From: Garicola koreensis
GTDB taxonomy: Bacteria > Actinomycetota > Actinomycetes > Actinomycetales > Micrococcaceae
Length of the DNA stretch: 64,000 bases
Assembly: GCF_014195445.1 (NCBI RefSeq)
Contig: NZ_JACIBT010000001.1
Location: 186,001 to 250,000 of the forward strand
Reading direction: 5' to 3'
The notes under the pieces are model-generated. The model saw nothing but the letters and a program-made list of their open reading frames with translations. It was not told the origin of the DNA and made no database searches. Positions 1 through 8,094 of the stretch are shown here, one piece after another (position 1 is the first letter of the stretch; each line of letters begins with the position of its first letter). Made by a program: the position numbers and the translations under genes.

Positions 1-678
1 CTCGGGCCGTCGTCCAATCCCTTCGTCCGCCTTCAGGCCTCCCAGCGGCACCAGTTCGGACCGGAGGCGCCCGGCGGTCAGCGCATCTGCCGCGCGCCGG
101 TGACTCTGCATGGCGTAGCTGTCCTGACGCTGCCGCGTGATCCCGTCAGCGGCGGCTAAGTCTTCGGCGGCCTGGGGCATGTCCGGATCAGAGAAGCCCT
201 CCGGGGCGAACGCGGCCCGGGCATAGGGAACTCCTTCGAATGAGCGTGCGGGCGCGGTCGAGGGACTCTCGGCACCGCCAGCCAGCCGCAGCCCAGGATC
301 ACCTGCACGGATCGGCGCCGCGGCGTCGAGGATAGCCGCCAGACCGCTGCCGCATTGCCTGTCCACCGTGCCCCCCGGCACCTGGGTGCCCAAACCGGCA
401 GCCAGTGCGGCTAGGCGTGCGGGATTGCCTCCCGGGCCCATGCAGTTACCGAGCACGACGTCGCGGATCCCGTCTGTGGCTGCCACGAGCCCTTCGGCGT
501 CCTCGCATACCGCGCGCAGCACTGGCGAAGTCAGTCCGGTCAGGTTTAACTGTGCCAGGCGGTGGCCTATGGCGGCGATGGGCGTGCGGCGGGCAGCGAC
601 GATCACCGGGGTGGAGGAAGGCAAGTCAAGCAAGTCGGGGTACCTGTCTTGCTTCGGCCTGGTCCTGCAGGATGCCAC
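1..678 (-). CDS. Thiolase (acetyl-CoA C-acyltransferase), partial, YhfS-like
   Basis: Read on the minus strand, an open frame runs from about 678 to the left edge with no stop, so the C-terminal half is missing. It starts with a thiolase opening (VIVAARRTPIAAIG) and has the active-site segment VDRQCGSGLAAI at about 358-325, whose Cys is the acyl-accepting nucleophile. A later stretch (GGAESPSTAP) matches the thiolase pattern GGxExMS. Thiolases join or cleave acyl-CoA with acetyl-CoA in the cytosol. The start is uncertain: GTG at 678 has AGGA upstream and lies inside the ligase gene, while TTG at 633 overlaps the ligase stop. It is the last visible gene of the biotin-linked operon. The neighbour order BioY, acyl-CoA ligase, thiolase matches the B. 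subtilis yhfUTS operon, so a role in acyl-chain supply for biotin is an inference. Confidence 0.88.
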   Translation of the reverse strand, partial: MASCRTRPKQDRYPDLLDLPSSTPVIVAARRTPIAAIGHRLAQLNLTGLTSPVLRAVCEDAEGLVAATDGIRDVVLGNCMGPGGNPARLAALAAGLGTQVPGGTVDRQCGSGLAAILDAAAPIRAGDPGLRLAGGAESPSTAPARSFEGVPYARAAFAPEGFSDPDMPQAAEDLAAADGITRQRQDSYAMQSHRRAADALTAGRLRSELVPLGGLKADEGIGRRPE

Positions 679-1792
679 GAGCGGGTTTTCCTGAGGTGGT
701 CCGTGGGATCTCTGTGCAGAACCAGAGGCGGGGGCGGTGGGTCGGAGCGAGCAGGCGGTCCGCCGCACATCTGAGTGCCGCAGCGGTCGGGGGCGCAGCT
801 TCCTCGGGTTCCACCGCCGCGGCGACCAGTGCCCCGACTCGTGGCCGCCGCAGCCCGAAGACCACAGCATCGGCCACACCGTCCACGCTGCGCAGCACGG
901 CTTCGACCTCTTCGGGGATAATCGTTGCGGAGGCGCTGAGAATGGCGCTGTCGGCTCGTCCCAGCAGGTGTAGGCGCCTGGCCCTATGCCGCTTGTCCCA
1001 CTTCCATTCGGCCCGATCTCCTACGGTGGCCCATGAGCCGCTGCGTATCAGTGGCCCGGCCCGTGCTTGTCCTGTACCGGGGAGATAGCCTTCGGCAAGA
1101 TAAGGCGAGCGCACCCAGAGCTCATTGTCATCCACCTTGATGTCCACTCTGGGAAAGGGCACCAGGCCTTGGCCTGTGTCCATTGCCACCAGGGAGAGCT
1201 CGGCGGCCCCGTAATAGGCGATGACCCGGATGCCAAGGTGTTCTGCCTGCTGGCGCAGCTGTGAGTCAAGATGAGATCCGCCCACCAGGGCTGTCCGCAG
1301 CATTGGGGGGGCTCCGGCTTCAAGCAGTGCCCGGAATGTCTGCGGGGTGCCGTGGAAGCAGGTGGCCTCAGCAAAGTCCCCCGACTTGGGGGTGCGGCCT
1401 GCCGCGAGCAGCGGAATGGGACCCCCGGCCAGCCAATGCCCCAGAGAAAAGAGTGTCAGGGACGACGACGCCGGGCCGGGCAGCGCGACGCGGTCCTGCG
1501 GGCCGATGCCTAAGCCGTCCTCCAACGCGGGGTAGGAGAGCTCCCAGGAGGCCGCGGTGCGCAGCACGATCCGTGGGGAGCCGCTGCTACCGGAGGTCAG
1601 TGCGGCCCAGCCGACCCCGGGTGGACAGCTCTGAGCCATGAGCTCGTCGGCGATCCGGCGCCACTGCGGCTCCGGCCAGCTGTCATCGCCCACCAGCGGA
1701 ACATCTCCGGCCGCCCGTATGCTGTGCAGCCGTTCCAGCAAGTCCTGTGGGCTGAAACCCCGCAGTGGAACAAAGCTGGGCTGGTGGCTCAT
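626..1792 (-). CDS. AMP-binding acyl-CoA ligase, YhfT-like
   Basis: A 388-residue member of the ANL (acyl-CoA synthetase/AMP ligase) superfamily, which activates a carboxylic acid with ATP and transfers it to CoA. The phosphate-binding signature appears as LTSGSSGSPRIVL near residue 85, and the C-terminal lysine motif as PRTTSGKPARGIL near residue 365. It is short compared with the usual 500 or so residues, mostly through a reduced N-terminal domain, as in OSB-CoA ligase (MenE)-type enzymes. Its ATG overlaps the bioN stop (TGATG), so the two are translationally coupled. The thiolase follows with overlap. Position after bioYMN suggests an acyl substrate connected with biotin or pimelate precursors. 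The substrate cannot be read from the sequence, and MenE-like activity is the main alternative. Confidence 0.85.
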   Translation of the reverse strand: MSHQPSFVPLRGFSPQDLLERLHSIRAAGDVPLVGDDSWPEPQWRRIADELMAQSCPPGVGWAALTSGSSGSPRIVLRTAASWELSYPALEDGLGIGPQDRVALPGPASSSLTLFSLGHWLAGGPIPLLAAGRTPKSGDFAEATCFHGTPQTFRALLEAGAPPMLRTALVGGSHLDSQLRQQAEHLGIRVIAYYGAAELSLVAMDTGQGLVPFPRVDIKVDDNELWVRSPYLAEGYLPGTGQARAGPLIRSGSWATVGDRAEWKWDKRHRARRLHLLGRADSAILSASATIIPEEVEAVLRSVDGVADAVVFGLRRPRVGALVAAAVEPEEAAPPTAAALRCAADRLLAPTHRPRLWFCTEIPRTTSGKPARGILQDQAEARQVPRLA

Positions 1793-2448
1793 CAGTTGAT
1801 CTCCTCGATGCCGCGTGCGCAGAGGGCCCGTCCGGTGTCCCGGGCGTAGGCCACTGCGCTCAGCAGAACAGGGACCGTCCGGGCCCGTATGCTGCGTTCG
1901 AGTCCGCGGGCCCGAGCTTGCTGCCCGGCCAGATAGAACTGGTCGGCCAAGTAGGGGATCGCCCGCAGGGTGACCAGGGCGGCGAGCACGATCTTGCCGG
2001 TGGGGACCCCGAGCAGTCGCAGCGGTTTCAGCAGCGCCCGGAAGACGCCGAGCAGCTCATGCGTAGTGGTGCTGAGAATAAGCAGGTGAGCCGAAAAGAG
2101 CCCGGCCAAGACCCTGCTGAAGACTTCCAGGCCGGTGACCAGGTCGTTGAAGGCCAACTGGGCCGCCAGCATCGCGGCCAGCAGCAGCCAGATCCGGCGC
2201 AGCAGGGTCAGCAGCATCCCCGCCGGGATGCGGGCTGCGGCAGACACAATGATGACGGCGGCTAGGACGGCGAGGTTGAGCTGCGGCTCGCGAATGATCA
2301 TCACCCCAAGCGCGACGGCGGCCAGTACCGTGACTTTCAGCCCTGCCGGGGCCCGGTGCAGGAAGCTGTTCCCTGGGGCGCGTTGGCCGAAGACCTGGTC
2401 CCGGGGTTGCAGCGGACGGGGCCTGCGCCGACGCAGAACGGTGCTCAT
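1792..2448 (-). CDS. bioN: ECF transporter T component for biotin, BioN
   Basis: A 218-residue integral membrane protein with several hydrophobic segments between about residues 35 and 130 and an Arg-rich cytoplasmic loop with two Ala-Arg-Gly-type motifs (QQARARGLE near residue 175 and ALCARGI near the end), the coupling motifs by which EcfT proteins contact the ATPase. Longer in-frame extensions exist upstream, but the ATG at 2448 overlaps the bioM stop as ATGA and fits the family length. With BioM and BioY it forms an energy-coupling-factor biotin importer in the cytoplasmic membrane. The tight overlaps on both sides imply one transcript and coupled translation. Confidence 0.88.
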   Translation of the reverse strand: MSTVLRRRRPRPLQPRDQVFGQRAPGNSFLHRAPAGLKVTVLAAVALGVMIIREPQLNLAVLAAVIIVSAAARIPAGMLLTLLRRIWLLLAAMLAAQLAFNDLVTGLEVFSRVLAGLFSAHLLILSTTTHELLGVFRALLKPLRLLGVPTGKIVLAALVTLRAIPYLADQFYLAGQQARARGLERSIRARTVPVLLSAVAYARDTGRALCARGIEEIN

Positions 2449-3161
2449 GCCGGAAGGCTCGCGTGGTCTGTGCGCCTGATGTACTCGGTGATGACCTCGG
2501 CCGGTGCCCCGTCGAGGCTGATAGCGCCGTCCTCGATCATCAGGCAGCGCTGTGCTCGGGCGGCCAGCTGCAGGTCGTGGGTGGCGGTGACGATCTGAAT
2601 CTGCTGGGCTGTGCACATCTGTTCCACGGTGTGCATGAAGCGGCCAGCATTGACCCGGTCCAGCAGGGTGGTGGGTTCATCCAACAGCAGCAGCCGTGGC
2701 TTGAGCACCACGACCGTGGCTAGGGCCACCAGCTGCTGCTGGCCGGCGGAGATCTCGTGGGAGCTGCGTTCGGCCAGGTCTGCGATGCCCAGGTGCTCCA
2801 GGCAGTCGCGTACGGCGGCGCGGCGCTCGCGGGAGTTCTTGATGCGTCCGCGCAGGGAGAGCTCCACATCCTCCAGCGGGGTGGGCATGACCAGTTGGGC
2901 GGCGGGGTTTGCGAAGACGAAGCCGACCTGCTGCCGGACGTCGGAGCCGGCGTCGATGGTGTCGAGCCCGTTGACGCTCACGTGGCCGTAGCTGGGTTCG
3001 ATCAGGCTGTTCATCAGCTGCAGCAGGGTGGATTTGCCGCCGCCGTTAGGCCCGATCACGCTGATCCGCTGCTCGGTGAGGTGCAGGTCGGGAACTTCAA
3101 GCAGCTGCCGCTCACCGGCCAGTACCCGTACCCCGGTGAAGGTGATGCCTGCGGGGGGCAT
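2445..3161 (-). CDS. bioM: ECF transporter ATPase for biotin, BioM
   Basis: A 238-residue ABC ATPase. Walker A is GPNGGGKST near residue 35, the Q-loop region is FVFANPAAQL, and Walker B is LLLLDEPTTLLD near residue 160 with the H-loop in TATHDL. The ABC signature is unusual, reading SAGQQQ instead of LSGGQ. The start chosen is the ATG at 3161, which overlaps the bioY stop (TGATG); a longer upstream frame is only the opposite reading of bioY. It supplies ATP hydrolysis for the BioMNY importer. Order bioY-bioM-bioN is the common actinobacterial arrangement. Confidence 0.92.
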   Translation of the reverse strand: MPPAGITFTGVRVLAGERQLLEVPDLHLTEQRISVIGPNGGGKSTLLQLMNSLIEPSYGHVSVNGLDTIDAGSDVRQQVGFVFANPAAQLVMPTPLEDVELSLRGRIKNSRERRAAVRDCLEHLGIADLAERSSHEISAGQQQLVALATVVVLKPRLLLLDEPTTLLDRVNAGRFMHTVEQMCTAQQIQIVTATHDLQLAARAQRCLMIEDGAISLDGAPAEVITEYIRRTDHASLPA

Positions 3162-3799
3162 CAGCGCCGGACCAGAATGGAGGGATAGGCGCGGTGGACC
3201 AGTACGGCGATGACAGCGGCCAGGACGGTTTTGACGGCGTCTCCGGGCCAGAAGACCAGGTCCATGGCGAAGGCCTCCATCAGGGAGACGTCCAGGTTCA
3301 GCGCCATACCTGGGATGCCGAGGAGCCGGTAGGAGGCCAGGCTGGCGGCGAAGCCTCCCACGGTGAACAGCAGCACCCACCACCTGCGGGAGGCGTGGCG
3401 GATCACGTAGAGCGCGAGCAGTCCAGTGAGGAACGCGGCGACGGGGAAGGCGATGATGTAGCCGACTGATGGTCCGGCCAGCACCCCTAGGCCACCGCGA
3501 AACCCGGAGAACACCGGAAGCCCGAGCAGGCCGAGGCCAACCCAGAGCCCCACGGCGGCTGAGCCTCGCCAGGGCCCGAGGATCAGGCCGGCCAGCCCGG
3601 CACCGAGGGTGCCCAAGGTGATCGGTACCCCGAAGTTGCCCACCGGGATCGGCGGGGTGAAGTGCAGCACGGCCATCAGGGCGGCGAAGCCCCCGATCAG
3701 GGCGATGCCTTGGGTGTGGCTGGTGCCGCGCCCCCGGCGCGGTGTGGCGGCGGTCTGCTCTGCGGGTGCGGGATCGGCGTGGTTCTTCAGGTCAGTCAT
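3161..3799 (-). CDS. bioY: Biotin transporter substrate-binding subunit BioY
   Basis: A 212-residue membrane protein with about six hydrophobic helices and a long polar N-terminus. The segment PPIPVGNFGVPITLGTLGAG near residue 50 is the BioY signature region, and the stretch PVFSGFRGGLGVLAGPSVGY near residue 95 is the second conserved block that forms the biotin pocket. It binds biotin in the membrane and associates with BioM and BioN. It lies 47 bp after bioB on the same strand and overlaps bioM, so it is probably co-transcribed with bioB under the operators at the bioB start. Confidence 0.93.
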   Translation of the reverse strand: MTDLKNHADPAPAEQTAATPRRGRGTSHTQGIALIGGFAALMAVLHFTPPIPVGNFGVPITLGTLGAGLAGLILGPWRGSAAVGLWVGLGLLGLPVFSGFRGGLGVLAGPSVGYIIAFPVAAFLTGLLALYVIRHASRRWWVLLFTVGGFAASLASYRLLGIPGMALNLDVSLMEAFAMDLVFWPGDAVKTVLAAVIAVLVHRAYPSILVRR

Positions 3800-3846
3800 G
3801 GGCGTGGGCTTTCGTGCTCGTCGTGTCGGGGGAGTGGGGAGCCGGG

Positions 3847-4950
3847 TTAGGCGTTGGGGGCGAATTCGGTGCCGGCTCCGCGGCGCCGGATCTCCGGGGT
3901 GGTGGGGTCCATGTGCTCTAACAGCTCGGAAGGATCCTGGGTACCGCCTTCGGGGGTGAGGATCACGAATCCCTGGTCTGCCAGGAGGTGCAGATCTTCG
4001 GCGACGGCCTGGCCGTGGCTGGTGAGGTAGTCGCCCAAGAACAGCGAGTTGGCGGCCTCCAGTGCCAGCGGCTGCAGGGAGCGCAGGTGCATCTCCCGAC
4101 CAGCAGCGATCCGGATTTCCTTGTCTGGGCAGATCAGGCGCGCCAAGCAGACGATGCTCAGCGCCCGGTGCGGGGTCAGCTCCCAGGTGCCGGCTAGGGG
4201 TGTGCCGTCGAAGGGCATCAGGAAGTTGATGGGGATGGAGTCAGCATCGATCTCTTTGAGGGCGAAGAGCGCCTCGACGATCTGCTCGTCGGTCTCCTTC
4301 ATCCCTACTATGAGGCCGGAGCAGGGGGAGAGACCAGCGGTCTTGGCGCGTTCTATGGTGTTGACCCGGTCGGAGTAGGTGTGGGTGGTGACGATGTTGG
4401 CGTGGTGGGATTCGGCGGTGTTGATGTTGTGGTTATAAGCGTCGACGCCGGCCTCGGTGAGTCGTTCTGCTTGGCCGTCTTTGAGCAGGCCGAGGCAGGC
4501 GCAGACCTCGGCCTGCGGGGACTGGTCCCGGATCACGCTGACCATGTCGGTGACCCGTTCGACGTCGCAGTTGGAGGGGCCCCTTCCGGAGGCGACCAGG
4601 CAGACCCGGGAGGCGCCTGCCCGCAGCCCGGCGTGGGCTTGTGCTGCGGCGTCCTCGGTGGAGAGCCAGGAGTAGCGCAGGGTCTCTGCTTGGGAGCCCA
4701 GCCGTTGGGAGCAGTAGCCGCAGTCTTCTGGGCACAGGCCTGATTTGAGGTTGACCAGGTAGTTGACTTTCACGGTGTTGCCGAAGTGGTGGCGCCGCAC
4801 CTTGGAGGCGGCTGCCACCAGCTGCATCCGGTCAGCTTCCGGGGTCTGCAGGACGCCCAGTGCCTGCTCGGGGGTGAGCGCGCCGCCGGCGAGCAGCTCT
4901 GTGGCGCAGTCGGGTAAGGACACCGCTTTTGAACACTGTTCAACCGTCAT
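3847..4950 (-). CDS. bioB: Biotin synthase BioB
   Basis: A 367-residue radical-SAM enzyme that inserts sulfur into dethiobiotin, the last step of biotin synthesis. The [4Fe-4S] motif CxxxCxxC is visible as CPEDCGYC near residue 75. Other BioB landmarks are YNHNINTA and the asparagine-rich [14 protein letters not shown] segment, and the Arg ligand region [11 protein letters not shown]. Length is slightly above the usual 320-350 residues. The ATG at 4950 is immediately downstream of a promoter-like sequence, so the message may be leaderless. No bioA, bioD or bioF is seen in the window, so dethiobiotin must come from elsewhere. Confidence 0.96.
   Translation of the reverse strand: MTVEQCSKAVSLPDCATELLAGGALTPEQALGVLQTPEADRMQLVAAASKVRRHHFGNTVKVNYLVNLKSGLCPEDCGYCSQRLGSQAETLRYSWLSTEDAAAQAHAGLRAGASRVCLVASGRGPSNCDVERVTDMVSVIRDQSPQAEVCACLGLLKDGQAERLTEAGVDAYNHNINTAESHHANIVTTHTYSDRVNTIERAKTAGLSPCSGLIVGMKETDEQIVEALFALKEIDADSIPINFLMPFDGTPLAGTWELTPHRALSIVCLARLICPDKEIRIAAGREMHLRSLQPLALEAANSLFLGDYLTSHGQAVAEDLHLLADQGFVILTPEGGTQDPSELLEHMDPTTPEIRRRGAGTEFAPNA
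4929..4943. promoter_or_regulatory. BioQ-like operator inside bioB codons
   Basis: TTGAACACTGTTCAA is a second 15-bp palindrome with perfect 7-bp arms. It lies within about codons 3-7 of bioB, just downstream of the predicted transcription start. It shares TTGAAC-N3-GTTCAA with the upstream copy 42 bp away (centre to centre). Confidence 0.6.
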
Positions 4951-4985
4951 GGCGAACAGTGTAAGCCGTATTGAACGGCGTTCAA
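4951..4985 (-). promoter_or_regulatory. bioB promoter, predicted leaderless
   Basis: On the minus strand a -35-like TTGAAC (4985-4980) is followed after 16 bases by TACACT (4963-4958). A start 6-7 bases further on falls at 4951-4950, the A of the bioB ATG, so the transcript would have almost no leader. The -35 hexamer is itself the first half of an operator palindrome. Not experimentally shown. Confidence 0.55.
4971..4985. promoter_or_regulatory. BioQ-like operator, upstream copy
   Basis: TTGAACGGCGTTCAA is a 15-bp palindrome with perfect 7-bp arms around one central base, covering the predicted -35 of bioB. It matches the TGAAC-N3-GTTCA type of site known for TetR-family BioQ repressors of actinobacteria. 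The regulator gene lies directly upstream. Confidence 0.65.
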
Positions 4986-5042
4986 AAAATGGTGGGGTAC
5001 GCGGCTGTCGTCCCAGGCGTGGAGGGATGCGTAGCGGTGGAC

Positions 5043-5552
5043 TCAGATGGTGGTGTCCTGGCGCAGCAGCAGCTGCATGGTCTTGGTGTAGAGCTGTCCG
5101 CCGGTGGGGTCTTCGCGGCCGAAGAGCCGGGCGTTTTGTTCCAGGGCGATCGCACCCAGGGCCGAGCGGACCAGCAGCTGGGCCCGTTCGGCGGCATCTT
5201 CAGGGGTGAACCCTTGGCGGCGGAGGGAGACTTCCAGTTCAGGGACGGGGGGGAGGTCGTGTTCTAGGGGGTAGGCGATGAGCATGAGGTCTCCGCTGTC
5301 GCGCAGCTGCAGCAGGAGGTGGCGGAACTCTGCCATCAGCTCAGCCGGGGTGGCCGCGCTGCCGTGGAGGGGTGCCAGTGCCCGCTGTGCTACCAGGTGG
5401 AGGAGCTGTTGTTTGTTGGGCACGTGGTAGTAGAGCGCTCCGGGTTTGACGTCCAGGGTGGCGGCGATCCGCCGCATGGAGACGTCCTGCAGGCCGTATT
5501 CCTGCAGCAGGTGGAGCGCGGCCTCCACGACCCGGTCAGCACTCAGCGCCAT
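5043..5552 (-). CDS. bioQ: TetR-family regulator, BioQ-like
   Basis: A 169-residue TetR protein. The N-terminal helix-turn-helix covers about residues 5-50 ([20 protein letters not shown]), followed by a helical ligand/dimer domain. It is encoded just upstream of bioB on the same strand and about 60 bp from the two TTGAAC-N3-GTTCAA palindromes, the type of site bound by BioQ in Corynebacterium and Mycobacterium. It therefore probably represses bioB-bioYMN when biotin is available. The symbol rests on context and site type rather than on a recognised full-length match. Confidence 0.75.
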   Translation of the reverse strand: MALSADRVVEAALHLLQEYGLQDVSMRRIAATLDVKPGALYYHVPNKQQLLHLVAQRALAPLHGSAATPAELMAEFRHLLLQLRDSGDLMLIAYPLEHDLPPVPELEVSLRRQGFTPEDAAERAQLLVRSALGAIALEQNARLFGREDPTGGQLYTKTMQLLLRQDTTI

Positions 5553-5570
5553 ACCGCTACGTTATCGCCC

Positions 5571-5852
5571 ATGCCGCACACACTCGGGCCCCGGCGTCCA
5601 CGAAACGGAAATCCGTATCACGGGCTGACCCAGGAGCTGTATCTGATTTTCATTGGTGTGACGCTGGTGCTGTACGCCCTGCATGAGAACACGCTGGGCT
5701 TCTTCAACGAGGGCGAGCCGCAAACGCACTACGAGGTAGCACTGCCTTGGTGACCCCGGGGTGTGGAGCTCGACGTGCAGGATCACTTCGAGCTGGACTT
5801 TGAGCGCCCGAACTTCGTCGACGTCATCAAGAACTCCGACTGGCCGGAGTAA
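5571..5852 (+). pseudogene. Remnant of an unidentified gene, in-frame stop
   Basis: From ATG 5571 a frame reads 60 residues including one hydrophobic stretch (LYLIFIGVTLVLYAL) and then meets TGA at 5751-5753. The same frame continues past the stop with well-behaved, acidic sequence (ELDVQDHFELDFERPNF) to TAA at 5850. This looks like one gene of about 93 codons broken by a nonsense codon, or a piece of a larger one. I do not recognise the family. It is divergent from the bioQ-like gene. Confidence 0.35.
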
Positions 5853-5925
5853 GCCAGCGCGATGGACGGTAGAAGCCGGCGCCGAGCGGGGGGAGTGCCC
5901 GGGTCAGCCGGTGGCCAGCTAAGCC

Positions 5926-6381
5926 TTATTGCCGGCCAAAAATCCACCGCGGGACTGTGCCGCAGTACTCGGTGAACTCGGCACCAAATTTCTGCTGAAG
6001 CGCGGCCTCCTCCGCGGCGATCTGGCTGCGGTTCATCAACACCACGAACCCAACCAACGGAAGTGCGGCCCGTGGACTCCTGTACAGCAGTGCATAGGCT
6101 GTGAGCACACCGGCTAGCCCCACATACATCGGGTTGCGGGAGATCCGAAACGGCCCACCGGTCACCAACGTGGTGGCTCTATGCACTGAGAGCGGGCTGA
6201 TGGTGGTCCGGTGCCGATAGAACGTCACCGCGGAAGCTCCGATCATCCCCACTGAACTCACAGCCACAGCTGCTGCACCCGCTTTACTGGCCGACGACGG
6301 CGACCGCCCCTTACTCATCAGCGCCTTCTGAATTAGGCCAGCGGCTGCTGCGATCAGCGGAGGTGGAATATGGATGTGCAT
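5926..6381 (-). CDS. ICMT/PEMT-type membrane methyltransferase family protein
   Basis: A membrane protein of about 151 residues. The hallmark is the block GGPFRISRNPMYVG near residue 80, which matches the isoprenylcysteine carboxyl methyltransferase / phospholipid methyltransferase family that uses S-adenosylmethionine. A glutamate-rich C-terminus (AAEEAALQQKFG) precedes a Tyr/Cys segment, as is usual in the family. Start ATG 6381 has AGGAG about 11 bases upstream; ATG 6406 is an alternative. Bacterial members often have no known substrate, so only the family is claimed. Confidence 0.75.
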   Translation of the reverse strand: MHIHIPPPLIAAAAGLIQKALMSKGRSPSSASKAGAAAVAVSSVGMIGASAVTFYRHRTTISPLSVHRATTLVTGGPFRISRNPMYVGLAGVLTAYALLYRSPRAALPLVGFVVLMNRSQIAAEEAALQQKFGAEFTEYCGTVPRWIFGRQ

Positions 6382-6595
6382 GGTTATCACGGCTCCTGTT
6401 TTCATCGTCTCGGGCCAGCACAGGTACCTGCCATCTTCGTGCCCACAGCATCGCACAGCAGTTCCTCCCGGAGGGTCTGATGTCGACGACGCCTGGTGTC
6501 GAGGGCACCTGAGCACCTCTGCACCCGATGTATGGTCAACTTATGCTGACCGTAGCTCCGCGTCCCGGCCACGTTCAGGCTGACATCTTCCGCTG

Positions 6596-7189
6596 ATGCT
6601 CACCCTCGCGGTACAGGCTGTCCTGCTGTTCATCGTCACCACTATCGATGACCTGATCGTCTTATCGCTGTTCTTCGGCCGTGGCCGCGGCCAACCAGGC
6701 ACCACTAGGCGTATCATGCTGGGCCAATACCTGGGTTTCAGCGCCATTCTGATCACCTCACTGATTGCGGCCCTGGGAGCCCAGAGGCTTCTGCCTCAGG
6801 AAGCACTTGCGTATCTGGGTGTGATTCCCCTGGCGCTGGGGCTGCGGGCGGCCTGGCGTTCCTGGCGCACACCGGATCACGACGACGAAGCCCAGTTCGG
6901 CGCCAAACGGGTCACCGTCACTGCAGTGGCTCTGGTGACTGTGGCAAACAGCAGCGGCGACATCGGCGTCTATGTTCCGGTATTCGTCACTCTCACCGGT
7001 GGTGAGGTCCTGGTCTGCTGCCTGATTTTCTTGGTGTTGGTTGCCGCGCTGGTTCTGGCTGCTCGGTGGATCGCCTCACGCAGGTTGATCGCCGACGTTC
7101 TCGACCGCTGGCAGAGTGTCCTCTTCCCGGTGGTGCTCATAGCGTTAGGCATCATCATCCTGGTCACCGGAGGCGCCTTCGGCCTCTGA
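6596..7189 (+). CDS. CadD-family cadmium resistance/transport protein
   Basis: A 197-residue polytopic membrane protein. The opening AVLLFIVTTIDDLIVLSLFF, with an acidic pair inside the first helix, and a second acidic helix region (VANSSGDIGVYVPVF, residues about 120-135) are typical of the CadD/LysE-like superfamily. Five or six transmembrane segments are visible. Members export or sequester cadmium or related cations, but the substrate here is not shown. It stands alone between a divergent ICMT-like gene and a TA remnant. Confidence 0.75.
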   Translation: MLTLAVQAVLLFIVTTIDDLIVLSLFFGRGRGQPGTTRRIMLGQYLGFSAILITSLIAALGAQRLLPQEALAYLGVIPLALGLRAAWRSWRTPDHDDEAQFGAKRVTVTAVALVTVANSSGDIGVYVPVFVTLTGGEVLVCCLIFLVLVAALVLAARWIASRRLIADVLDRWQSVLFPVVLIALGIIILVTGGAFGL

Positions 7190-7267
7190 ACCTAAGAAAG
7201 AGAGACCTTGATTGGAGCATAAGAAAGTGCATCAATAGATATAGGTTTCTGTGTAAGGAGGTTCAAG

Positions 7268-7480
7268 GTGCGGACTACGGTCACATTGGATGGCGAACTG
7301 CTGGCTCGCGCCGAAGAGCTCACCGGAACGTCGCAGCGGTCGGCGTTGCTCCACCAAGCACTCGAGGCACTGGTGCGTCAGGAAAGTTCCAGACGGTTGG
7401 CTGCCCTTGGTGGGACGGACCCACAGGCACAAGCGGCTCCCCGGCACAGGAGCGAGCCAGAAGCGAGGACCTCTGTGTGA
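7268..7480 (+). CDS. VapB-type antitoxin
   Basis: A 70-residue protein starting with GTG after a strong AAGGAGG ribosome site. The N-terminal RTTVTLDGELLARAEELTG is a typical ribbon-helix VapB opening, and the Arg/Gln-rich C-terminus is the usual disordered toxin-binding tail. The stop overlaps the start of a PIN-toxin fragment (GTGA). Its toxin partner is truncated, so this is an orphan antitoxin. Confidence 0.75.
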   Translation: MRTTVTLDGELLARAEELTGTSQRSALLHQALEALVRQESSRRLAALGGTDPQAQAAPRHRSEPEARTSV

Positions 7481-7599
7481 TTTTGGTCGATACTGCAGTC
7501 TGGATTGATCACCTTCATCAATCGGAACCTGAACTGAGTCGGTTACTGGAGCAGGACCGGGTCAACGCTTCTTTTCGGCTCAACACCGACTCAAGGTGA
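7477..7599 (+). pseudogene. VapC toxin, 5' fragment only
   Basis: The frame begins ILVDTAVWIDHLH, the N-terminal strand of a PIN-domain toxin with the first catalytic Asp. Recognisable sequence ends after about 30 residues (ELSRLLEQDRV), and a short unrelated tail leads to TGA at 7599. A full VapC has about 130 residues and three further acidic positions, all missing. The 3' end collides with the oppositely oriented nitrobindin-like gene. Confidence 0.75.
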
Positions 7600-8039
7600 T
7601 GAGCCATAGAAATCCCGACGGCGGCCATGGAGAACCGTGTGGTCAAGGTATCCCCGGTCAGCTCCAGCCAGCGGATTGTGGCTTCGACCTGCTTGGCGGA
7701 GGCGGAGTTGACCACTTGCGAATGCAGCTCTGCGGAGCATCCCTCCGAACTCACCCTCAGCTCCCCTTCTGCCAGTTCAGTCTGCCCGGTGGGCTGGGCG
7801 AGGATGAGCTCCATCCTGGATTCACTGGGGATACGCAGATAGCCAGTCTCCACGTGCATCGGCATACCATCCGGTGACCAGGTGCGCTGGCTGTAGCCCA
7901 GGAAGGGCTTACCCACATCAGTGAAGGTGAGCTCTTCGACGTATTCGAAATCCTCGATGGTCGGATATTCCCCACGGCCAGCGCCTCGCCACGTTCCGAG
8001 AAGCTGTGCCGCCGGCTGCAGGCTGGGGTGAAGGCTCAT
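7518..8039 (-). CDS. Nitrobindin-like heme-binding domain protein
   Basis: A 173-residue protein. The N-terminal GTWRGAGRGEYPTIEDF is the signature of the nitrobindin / THAP4-like lipocalin-fold family, and the near C-terminal SMAAVGISMAHHLESVLSR carries the conserved His region that in nitrobindins ligates ferric heme. Family proteins normally end at about this point. Here about 18 further residues follow, encoded antisense to the truncated vapC, so the native stop was probably lost when the TA locus was rearranged. It acts in the cytosol, with proposed roles in nitric oxide or peroxynitrite chemistry. Confidence 0.8.
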   Translation of the reverse strand: MSLHPSLQPAAQLLGTWRGAGRGEYPTIEDFEYVEELTFTDVGKPFLGYSQRTWSPDGMPMHVETGYLRIPSESRMELILAQPTGQTELAEGELRVSSEGCSAELHSQVVNSASAKQVEATIRWLELTGDTLTTRFSMAAVGISMAHHLESVLSRKEALTRSCSSNRLSSGSD

Positions 8040-8094
8040 GCCACGACTCTATACACCAGGCGCAGCCTTCCGGCCACGTCTCCGCAGACGCATA

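Noticed and set aside
405-1088. A 227-codon plus-strand frame at the left edge
   Set aside because: Opposite the thiolase and acyl-CoA ligase genes, and composed mainly of Arg, Ser and Ala.
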